Assembly (NCBI GenBank): GCA_016165875.1 | Contig: JABBOT010000080.1 | Span: forward strand, 13,436,337 to 13,500,336 | Source of the DNA: Acanthopleura granulata | Taxonomy: Eukaryota > Mollusca > Polyplacophora > Chitonida > Chitonidae | Reading direction: 5' to 3' | DNA length: 64,000 nt | Part shown: piece by piece, positions 49,701 through 61,700 of the stretch | How positions within the stretch are numbered: position 1 is the stretch's first letter | Layout: each line of letters begins with the position of its first letter | The notes under the pieces: model-generated | Database searches by the model: none | What the model saw: only the letters and a program-made list of their open reading frames with translations | Told to the model about the DNA's origin: nothing | Position numbers and translations under genes: made by a program

Positions 49701-52700
49701 TAGTGGCATCAAATGGCAGAAAAACATAAATACAGTAGAGTCTTCCAAAGTGTGATCTGGTTCATTAGAGATCATATAAACACTAACATAACCTGACTTA
49801 CTTGGTAATTAGATTGTAATGTGTGAATTTTTCAGTTCGCCAAATATTGCCAAGCCATTCCATGCTGGTCATCTCCGGTCCACAATCATTGGTCATGTTC
49901 TAGCCAATCTCTGTGAGGCATCAGGTCATACAGTCACCAGACTGAATTACTTAGGAGATTGGGGGACACAGTTTGGTAAGCCATTGTAAATGAAGCATCA
50001 GCTAGGCTGTACACTCACATAAGGCCTCTGTTAATTAATCAACTGCTTCTCATGACCCGCTCGCTTTTAGTATTTTAGGACTAATAATCGGGCATTGTTT
50101 TGATTGTTAGCCCAAATCACAAGCCCCATTCAGATTAAGGCTTATCTCTGTTTATCATGACCCCATTACCATGTGCGTGTTTTTTGTGTATGCTGAGAAT
50201 TGCAGGTTAAGTGGATAGTCCTGTTGTGTGCAGTCTTGCTGTGGGCACATGGTATTGAGGTTCACAATCCACTATGTTGTCTAGAAGTTTTGAGGTGTCC
50301 CGGTGAGCTGTCTTTTGATGTATCTTCAGTTCTACACGCGTTGCTACCTGGCCATTAAAATGGCGATCTGCGCATGCAGTATAATCGGGAACAAAGATTC
50401 CAAGATCATCAATTCTGCAGTTGCGAAAACGTTTCCAGAGACAGAGACTCTTGATGATGTCTGTGCATCTTTCCTCCAGAGGGCAAACAACACCACCACC
50501 GGAAATCTCAGACTTGGTGAAATTCTTGTGAATTATGACCAGACTTGGATATCTGTAGATCAGAATGAACGAAATACATTTGATATAACCACTGTAAAGA
50601 GCGAATTCAGTACCCGACGTCCATTGACATTAAGACTTAAATTAAAAGGTTTCTGAACTTTTGCCTGACAATGTTACAGCTACAACAACAACAAGTATTA
50701 GTACAGAAGATGTGCTTATGGCGAGCAATGGGGACACGAAAAAAAACAAAACAACAGAATCTATGGACAAGGAAGGATATTTTCTGCCTCTGAAAACCAG
50801 AACAACAACAGCACTCTTAGCCTCTCTGTCAGATGAAAACTTCAACCAGGATAGCGTGCATTGGAAAATGCATTCACTGTCTGAGAGTTTACATACCACT
50901 AGCAAGGTTTTGTTGCTGGATGCACTTATACTCAGGCTGAAGGAAACAGATTTCAAGGGAGTAACACCTGCAAACATCACTGATTTTAATCACCTTCTGT
51001 TAGCAGTGTGTGGGGCAATTTGATACATTGGCCCACACTGAAAAACTTTAGCAGAAAGAAACTGTAATGTGCCCATGATTACGAAGCCTCTGCTGTATTT
51101 CAGTGAGCCAAGTCTTACAAAACATGGACTTTAATCACTACACCATGAGCACCTCCAATGTTTTGTTGATGATATTTCAACTGAACTTGAAAAATCCTCT
51201 GCTCACTTGAAATCTTCATGGCCAATCCTAACGCAGTAAGCACAGTTTGTTCAAACAGTTGTGAAATACATGGGGTATCTTGAGGAAAAACGCTTATCCT
51301 TCCAGGAGCATGGATGTGAAGATGATAAAGAACCTGGAGACTTGGAGTGCAGGATTGAAGAGCAATCTGCTGATGGATTCATCAGTGTATACATCAGCAG
51401 AAAAGGATATGTGGGCAGAAAGGCAGAACCAGTGCAATCGGGAATTTTATACCCCATAGCATGTGACAAACATTATGCCCAGTGATCTAAGAAAGCGGTG
51501 CAAACATGGGCTATCAGATAGTTACAGCTGTGCGCTGTTTACAGGATGTGTTTCGGGTTCAAATGGTTATGTGATCTACATTTGGGTAGAGGATAACTCC
51601 ACTGAAATTGCTGCCCAATTAACTGCCCATCAGGAAACAGTTAATAAACTACAGGCCAGTTTACCTACGTTTTTCTCCAAACCACACAAAGCTAGATGTC
51701 AGAAGATGATCAACCTGTAAATGCTGGATAAAATGCAGCCAGCAGAGTTCCGTGCTGTGTATAAATGACTAACTGGAGACAGGTCAGTCTCGAACAACCA
51801 GAATAGCAAGACTGTAGAATGCTCTCAACTGCTGATCCTTTCATTATCAGAAATTACAGAATCAACAATGGTAGAAAATCATGTTTTGACCCTTGGACCT
51901 TTGTCATGAAATTATCAATGAAAAATCTGTGGTGGATGATTGTCGCCATGGCGATGCTATTGACAGTGATGTGGTCACCGGCACACAAGAGCGATTTGTG
52001 CTGTGTGACACGCAGTTGATGTATCTGTGTCACACATTAGTGCTAAGGACCTTCATGAACAGTGTTGTACTCCATCGAGAGCGGCTTGGTACCCAGACAA
52101 TCTCATACCCTCTTTCAGTTGGTTTAAGTTCTGGCCCAAGAGTGCATTCCTAAAAACTGCATTGCACTACACTGGGATGTTGAATGTCAAATTCTTTGAT
52201 ACAAGAAAGACAATGTCGTAAATTTCATGTGGCTCAGCATTATGCCTCTGCTGTATCTCATTGCTGTAAATCCTTTGTCATTCATTTTAAAGATTTTCCT
52301 GCATTTGATGACAAACATAAGATATCTGTTGGTGGACCCAATTTCCCTATAGCCTATGTAGAGAGAGGAAATAGAGTACCTGTTGTTCACAATACTATCG
52401 TCATGGACCAGGATTTTTCCTTGTTATCATCAACACCTACAGTAGTACTACCAAACAGCATTCCTGATGCTGTGAATGGCTCTTGCTACAGAGGAAAACC
52501 CTATGTCCGTATAAAATTGACCGCTACAGACTCCTCCACGGCTATCAGAAATGCTAAAAAAGTTTCTGATTGTCTGGTAATGCAGTATGGTGTCAAAGAA
52601 AATGTCCCACTAATAGAAGTGTTGTATACGGATGGTGGGCCAAAACATTGGACAACTTTTTTATCTGTCAGGCTTGCTATGATATGTATTGCCAAGTACC

Positions 52701-55700
52701 TTAATCTAGATTGTATTTGGGTAGTTAGAACATCACCAGGTCACTCATACTTAAATCCAGCTGAAAAAGTTAATTGTATCCTAAATTTAGGCTTGTATGG
52801 CTTGGGAATGATGGGAAAAAAGAGTCAAAATCCAGAATTTGAATGAAATTTGAGTAAGTGTTCAAAGTTGACTGACATCAGAGGGCTGTCTGATAAATGT
52901 ATTGATTACTAAGAAAATGTTGCACCCACTGTCAGTGACTGTTTAGACCTCATGAAAGGCAACTTTTCTAGACTTAAATCGAAAGATGATGAACCTTTCA
53001 GTGTCTTTTCTTCAGCACCTGATACAGATATAGATTCATTCATTAGCGAAGCTGCATTTGGCTGCAAACCCCGTCAAACAGTTGCTGATCTGCCACAGTG
53101 TCCGATTCTGAAACAAACACTCTCCGACCGTTGTGAAGAAAGAATGTATTTCTTTTCATACAAGAAACGTGAGGATGCTGATACTGGCTGTGAAATTTGT
53201 AACAAACCATTCAGACTGTCAGCAGACCAGGCACAAAATTTGCATCAGATACCTGAATCAATGCCTGGCAATGAGTCGCATTACAAAAGCTTTGATGAGA
53301 TACATGGCTGTGAAACAACAGAAGAGCATATGCCCTCTTTAAAAACGAAAAGCTCACTGGGTCATTGTGTCCCAGTTAGCCCACTTCTCCAACATGTAAA
53401 CAACGTTACGGTGCTTACAAACTGTTCCGAATGTACTCAAAATCAAAGTTATCTGCACTGGAAAACATACATTTGAAGAGGGCCCTTATCGAGAAGCTCT
53501 GTACCTGTGATGCCACACTGATAGAGTTTAATACATCTTAGACAAGGTATATGTAAGGCAGAATCTGACATGGTTGTCACCATTTGAAACTCTCTGTTAT
53601 AACTGTGCACATTGGTGGGAGGTATTCTGTCACTGTGGCACGAGAAGAAAACTGACCCATCCTCTCAGTTGCTTCCCAGTTTGTAGCACCTGTGTCAGAA
53701 ACGAAAGACCAATGAATGTATGATGAATGTATCAAAACCTAAGCGTAATGCAGAAAATCTCCTGCAATCTAGTCAGTAGTTCTAGGTCAGCCGAAGAAGT
53801 TATAGGGTAGACAGGAGATCTGGTCATGTGAGAGTCTCATTATTAGATGTGGGTGACTGGTGTAAATGTTCATAAACAATGTAAAACTGGGTTTATTTAG
53901 TTTTTGAATTAAAACTAATCAACAATTTCTGATGTCAGAGATAACAGCTGGGTGATTCTGTAATTTTATTTGTGTAATTGTGACAAAACAAACATGGAAT
54001 GGAGATGTGTAGTTCTAAACCTGTCGAAGACTTATGCTAGTCAGAAGTTCTCATCCTGTGAAAGTCTCGTTATCTGAAGTGGGTAATTTGTGTAAATGTT
54101 TATCAACAATATAAGAAACGGGTTTTATTTAGTTTTTTAATTAAAAGTAATCAGCAGTATGTAATGTCAGAAATAATAACTTGATGATTCTGTAATTTTA
54201 TTTGTGTCCTTGCAACAAAACAAACATGGATGTTTGTGGATAATGCAAGATGATCTTTTTGAAATTGATATCAGTCAATTACTTTTGATCTCAAAGGTTT
54301 AATATTTTGATGAACAATTTATGTATAATGCAGATAATTTTCACATTACGTACACGCACTGACTTAATTGGATGTTAAAGCTTGAATATAATATTACAAA
54401 AATATATTTATTTTAGGTCAATGTTGACAAACAAATAAGTATATATTTTTACTTTACTTTTTACTTTTTGAATAAAATTGAAGAAAAACATTGAGATTAT
54501 AAGAATGCCTTGGTTTTATTTCATGAATATATTTTAAAGAAGCGTTATGATTCGTACTGCAACCAGTTCCCGTTCTCCATGCTTTTTGCAGGTACTTGAA
54601 TAATCAATAATCACCTCAACCTGTATCGTACTTTTCAGCACCCCTGGTCATAAGAAGCAGAGAATCAAATTAAAAGTGGCCTAACCAGTAGTTTTCAGTC
54701 AAAACTGACCATACATCTGTAATCAATGGCAGCATAGATGTATGACATAAAGAAATATGTAACTTAATAAATAAATACACGGCAGCTCAATTCTTTACCT
54801 GAATATTCAAGATTGCACAAATTGAGCTGTTCACTGACTTGGGGCAGCAGCCAGCAGGTGATGAAGTGATAGATAACGTGGGAAATTATGGGGAAATAAA
54901 AACAAACTTTGTACAGTATTCTGAGAACAACACAACAGTCTGCACATCATATCATGTAAGTTATGAATGGCAGCAAACTGTACTGTTTTGAATTAGTATA
55001 GATTTGAAACTGAGTTTTTCTGTTCACTTCTGTATAATTTTGACAATATTTTCATTGCCATGACTGTGCGAGCAATGCTCGCTGTAGGTGAGAGTAAAGA
55101 GGCCTAATTCCCAAATGTCCACGGCTCGTACAAAAGTGTGTATTCATATTCATGCCACATGTTTCGTTACTCGTCAGGTTTGCTGACTGTTGGTTTGAGG
55201 CGCTATGGTAACAGGGAAGCCTTGAAATCTAACCCCATGGAACATTTATTTGAGGTGCGTTTGCTAATATGCATAATAGAATATAAATGTCCATGTGACT
55301 TACTCACATAACCGTGAGAGTGGCACATTTTCAAAACTTAAAAATAGGAACTGCAGTCATTGATTTGTTTATTTTATTCTATGACAATCTCCGACCGGTA
55401 ACGACACCTTAATGGGTGCGTGACCGATCTGCTGGCAGTGAGTTGGATCATAGTAATCGTGCAGTTTGGGAGCCTCTGTGGGTGACGCAGGAAGATCGTT
55501 CTAGGATACGGTATAATAGTTATCCCTTGTTTGCATGGGAATTCTTTGAACCTGCTTACAAAGCTTTCACCAGAAAAGCTGCTCAAAATTACAACTTGGT
55601 CCATTGATCAGGGAGAAACTGTTTAACAGTTAGTGTATCAGTACTACAGCATGGTCCTCAGGAGGCAGCCTTCACTCAGGTTCACAGGCATCTATTTGAC

Positions 55701-58700
55701 GTTGTCAACACTGAATCCCACACTCCCTTGATTAAGTACATAAATACTTGAATCTGGTTTACTCAGACAGTCCATTTTCCTCAGTGCATGTCCTGATTAT
55801 TCGAAATTTAGGAACATCTGGTCTGCTGTTTTAATGCATCTGATGAAGTATTCACTGTCTGACACTGTATGATATCAAATTGTATGCGTGTGTTACCTGT
55901 CATATTGTAATTTGTCTTTGTGCAGGTGTATGTCAAGGTGAACAGTGATGTTTCACGGGAGACAGAGGGTGGGGATAAGACTTCCACACCCACACAAAGA
56001 GAAGGTCTTGATGTATTCAGGCAGCTAGAGAACGGTACTTACGTCTCTCAAAAACACCTTTGCCATTTTATGTTAAAGGAGAGGAAAACATAAAAAACAA
56101 TGCGAAAATCAGATGAAATAGGATGAAAATTTATTTCCAGATTTATGAACATATTAAAAATATAAATATGATCAAAATCCATGTTGAACTCATGTGTTAG
56201 ATGCAAAGACCAAATTCTAGCACAAATATATTTATTAAACATGTGTAACATGGCCATTTATAACATTATTATGCAAAAACAATATATACCATGAAGTGGT
56301 CCCAAATAACCACTACACAAGTATGTTTTCAAATACTTCTTTCTCCCGAAAAAGAAAATCCAAAATATATTAAAGACTATATCTGCAAATAAATTTTCAT
56401 GGTCTGTCATCTGATTTTGGCATCGTTTTTATGTTTTCGTCTCCTTTATCTAGTGAAATATTACTGTTTGTTCAGGTGTTTGAGGATCCACTGAATGCAA
56501 ATGTCTATGTCAGAAATGTGAACGTTTGGACACAGGGAAAGTGGGAAATGTTTGTTCTGTTGGTCAATTTGCTTCTCTACAAGCTGACGTTTGTCAGGCA
56601 CCTGTAAAGGCTAAATGAAATATATAAGTGAGTATTCTCATTAAGTACATCAGCAGAGAAGTGAATGAATGAAATGAAAGTATTTTGTCCTCTTTATATT
56701 TTAATTAAACTTCTAAGTGTATATCTTATATGCAGTACCTTTGTTTCCTGAAGGTGACTCAGCATATTTGGACCAGTGGCAGGAACTCAGAGATCTCAGT
56801 GTGAAAGAGTACAGAAACATATACAAGGTGATCGTTGATTGGATAGAAATTTGTGTACCTTGCGTTTAGATATGCATTCCGATCACTTAAAGATGGATAC
56901 GTTTTAACATTAAAAAATGTTATATGTGTTTGAAAATTTTGTCCAAATTCCTCAGGTTTTTCTGTTTGTAATTTTTAATGCCATGGTTTATTTTTTAGAC
57001 TAATAAAACATTTGCTGTCTTTTTATTGTAAATTTCAAGGCTCCTTGTCGTTGTAATGTCACAGCTGAGGTTAACATTGCTGTGTGCACTCTCATTTTAA
57101 AGGCTGAAGTTAAATACTGATTAGTTATCTGTTGTCTGTGGTTTCAGCGCCTGGGGGTGTGGTTTGATGAGTACCATGGAGAGGCCATGTATGTCAAGTT
57201 GGCCCAAGATATCATTAACAGTTGGAAGAAAACAGGATTGTTGGAGTTTGAGAAGTAAGTCAGTTTGGTGATTCCAAAGTTGAAATTTAATTAAATGTTG
57301 CATCCAACATGTTATAAAAGCCAATGCCATCATATAAACTACTACCCTAATGTGCCATATTATAATAATGTCATAATAATTAATACTGTGTCATTACTCC
57401 GATAATATATCAATACCCTGGTAATGTTTCAATACCCTTATAATGTGTCAAGGGGCCTCCGTGGCTCAGTCGGTTAGCGCGCTATCGCAGCACAATGACC
57501 CGAAGCCTCCCACCAATGCAGTGAGTTCAAGACCAGCTCATGCTGGCTTCCTCTCCGGCCATACGTGAAACGGTCTGCCAGCAACCTGCGGATGGTCGTG
57601 GGTTTCCTCCGGGCTCTGCCCGGTTTCCTTCCACCATAATGCTGCCCACCGTCGTATAAGTGAAATATTCTTGAGTACGGCGTAAAACACCAATGAAATA
57701 AAGAAATAAATAAATATAATGTGTCAATACCTAAATGATGTGTCAAAACCTTAATAATGTGTCCTTAACGTGATAATGTTTTAATACCTAAATGATTATT
57801 TATTTATTTGTTTGATTTTTGTTTTATGCCGTACTCAAGAATATTTTAGTTATACGATGACGGCCACCATTATGGTGGGAGGAAACCAAGCAGAGCCCGG
57901 GGGAAACCCACGACCATCCGCAGGTTGGTAGCAGACCTTCCCACGTACGGCCGGAGAGGAAGCCAGCATGAACTGGACTTGAACTCACTGCGACAGCATT
58001 GGTGGGAGGGTTCTGGGTCATCGATGTGTCGTAGGTGTCAATCCCTTGATATTGTGTCGATACCTTGATATTGTGTCGATACCTTGATAACATATCATTG
58101 TCATGGTCATTGATGATGTGTGAATTCTCTGATTTAGGGATCATATCTTCTCTGTGACAGGGACACTGGTGTAGGTTATGTGGATATGGGTCAGCATCTG
58201 GGTCACTCCTCCAGGGCCAAGGTGCTGAAAAGTGATGGGACCTCGCTGTATTTGACCAGGTCAGTCTCGCCTTGTATTACAGCATGTGATCGACTCATGG
58301 TCACAGTGTCAAGGCATGATTTATTGTTTTTTCATCTATTTACATTTATTTATTTGATTGTTACATAGTATCATACTCAGGAACTTTTTCACTACTACAG
58401 TGGCAGTCATTTTTATGGGTGGAATAGACTGGAGTAAACCTCAAACCATTAAAAACCACCAACCCCTGTCAAGTTACTGAGGAACTTTCCCACTGTGTGA
58501 CGTGCCGGTATGCACACCATGTTGGTGGAGGAAAAGTGGCCTTCAGTGAACATTAGATCACACAAATGGCCACACAAGCATAGTTGACTTCATGTTGTCA
58601 CCAAGGATAGCAGGCTAGAGCAGGACAGTGACTCAGGAGCCTCTCACCAGTGCAGTCACTGTGAGTAATGTCCAGCTAATATGTGACAGTCGGGCCTGCC

Positions 58701-61700
58701 AGCAACCTGTGGATAAGTGAAATATTCCAATGTAAAACTTCAATCATAAAAAAATTGTCAAGATATATCACCAAGACCCCTCAAGTAGTGAGAGCAGGAG
58801 AATTGAGATATTCACTGCCCAAGCCTGGGCTTGAACCCATACCTTGTGAATCCTAGCAAATGAAAGGCAAACACCAGTAGCCAGTTCACGTAAATTAGAA
58901 AGATGACAGTCACAGGAATCTTACTGTATTGTATTACACTCATGGGATAAATAATCACTTTTTTGATTTAACTTGATGTTGTCAGTATAGAGTTTGATGC
59001 AGCTTTTGTGCAGGATTTCATCTTTGTTATTGCAGGGATATAGCTGCTATTCTGGATAGGTACAAGAGATACCAATTTGACAAGATTCATTATGTGGTAT
59101 GTATCTGTGTATAGTGTCTGGTGATGAGTTAACACAAACTTTCTGAATTTTTTCAATTGAGGTTTTATGCAGAATTCAAACATATTTCCCTGTATATATG
59201 ATGGTAATCAGATTTGTAGGTGAGGAAAATTGGACAAAACCTTAAGGAAACCAGTAGTCAACAAACCTCCTGACATAAAACTGCAGTTGAACCTTCAGTC
59301 TTAAGCTGGATTTGAACACATGACCTTATTTTGCACAGATATGTTGCTTGCAAGGAGATGAGCATCATTATATATAGACAACAAAATAAGAATGGACATT
59401 TGTATTGGGAGGTAACTCTGAGAACAGTCAGTAATTGATTGGTCTAAATGTTACATTTATTTATTATGTCTCCATTCCCTTCAGGGCAGGTAGGCACTCC
59501 AGTTTTATGCTGTCTCCAAAAACAATGTCTCGCAGCCACTTGTCTAATTTGAATGAAACTTCAAACAAAGACTCAGTATTTGTGTCTTCAGTGAGGCCTG
59601 ATAACATTTTTGTGACCGAAGCTGACCTTCTTCTACAGATCAAAGTCATCCTAATCACCTGTGCAAATCTTGTGCAATTCTTAAATAAACTTGTGTGTCT
59701 GTCATATATTATACCTTAAAGGTAACCCAAATAATTTTTTAGGGATTCAAGCCATTCAGACTTGTTTATATTGGTATTCTTCCGTTAATTTGTGTTCTTG
59801 ACTCTGAACTAATGAGTTATGGTAGTGTCTTTAAAACTACATGGCCCATCTTCTTCCAAACTCTTATACAAACTTGCTGTTAGGTTGACATGGACTTTTT
59901 GGTTTTCAGATTTTCTTGGTAGTCATAGTAGTTGGATAAAGTGGAAAGGGGGAGGGATTTTTGCTTCAAAAAGAGAAAAAAAACAACAACAAAGGTTGTC
60001 ATTGGAGTCTGCCTGGTTTCTCCCACAATGATGCTGGTTGCCGTTGTATAAGTGAAACATTCTGGAGTACGGCATAAAACACCAATCAGATATATAAATA
60101 AATATTCTAATACATGTAGTGTAATAAATGCCTACCATTGTATAGACCCTAGTGCTGTCACAGTGTGTGACATAGTCATGGTACCTGGAAATGATGTGGA
60201 GTCTAGCTGTATTATTGATCTCATGACGTGTCACAGGTTGATTCAGGACAAGTGCTGTACTTCAGACAGATGGTAGCTGTACTTGGCAGGATGTGCACTC
60301 CATGGCTGGAAAAGTAAGTCTGTCATGATACATATTGTGAAACTAAACATCTGTTGTTGTAAGTACACTCTTGTCCTCTTTTTCGCCTAGCATGTTGCTG
60401 TCGATTTTATGGGAGTGAGACCTCACATCAGTGAACAGGATAATAGTCTCTGAAGCTCCACTCATTCTTGAGAACCTTGTTCAAGAACAACCAAATAAAT
60501 AGGCCTGCATTTGTCAATTTATGGCAAAGCTGAAACACATTTTCCAGGGTGAAGGACACTCTTCATGTTCCCTTTGGTCGTGTAGACGGGATGAGCACTC
60601 GCCGTGGAAACGTCGTCTTCCTCAAAGACATCCTCGACGAAGCCAAATCCAGAATGCTGGACACAATTGCCAGTAAGGAAAGTAAGTTTTGGTTTACTTG
60701 GGTGATTTCTGGGTACATGATTGTATGTATGTAATTACCAAACAGTTAAGTTTGTTCTCTTCCATTGGCTCATGCAGCCACATGAGTTGTTAATTCAAAC
60801 TCTGCCTTGGACACACAATTGATAGTTTTCAGCATTCCACCCACCATGTTGACCAAAAGCTGTGGACAGGGTTTGTAGGACTGTTTTGAAGTTCTTGCGT
60901 GGAGTTCATTAGTGGTGACTTTATACCTCCAAAGCCAGCAGTAGGTTTGTGCAGTAGCTTATACACATCTCTCTCAGTAATATCCAGTTATGGGGAGTAG
61001 TTATTTCCTACTTATAACCTGTAATATAGGAACAGACATAATTATGAATGCTGTATATTTTCACTAAAGTTTTTTTTTTTATGATTGATGTTGATGTCAG
61101 GGTGAAGGACGCTCTTTATGTTTCTCCTGGTGTCGATGTAACTCTGTGGGTTTTTTATCATCTAATTACATGATAACCAAGCTTCTGAATGCTGAAAAAG
61201 TATTCAAAATCTGAAGTTTTTCTTCATTGAAACTTCTGTATATATGTACAGATGTGTGCAACAACAACTTTGAGAAGATTTTGGGGTTTCAGATTTGTGA
61301 CTCTGATATACTGAATCACGTGTTGTAATAAATCACGTGTTGTAGTAAATCATGTGTTGTAGTGAAATGTTATAATGAAGGAGAGGTGTGTGATGGGTGG
61401 AAATCAAAAGCACCTGATGATTGTTGTCATGTGAAAAGAAGATTTATTTATTTATTTGATTGGTGTTTTACGTCGTACTCAGGAATATTTCACTTATACG
61501 ACGGCGGCCAGCGTTATGGTGGGAGGAAACGGGGCAGAGCCCGGGGGAAACCTACAACAATCCGCAGGTTGCTGGCAGACCTTCCCATGTACGGCCGGAG
61601 AGGAAGTCAGCATGAGCTGAACTTGACCTCACCGCGACCGCATTGGTGGGAGGCTTCGGGTCATTGTGCTGCGATAGTGCGCTGACCGACTGAGCCACGG

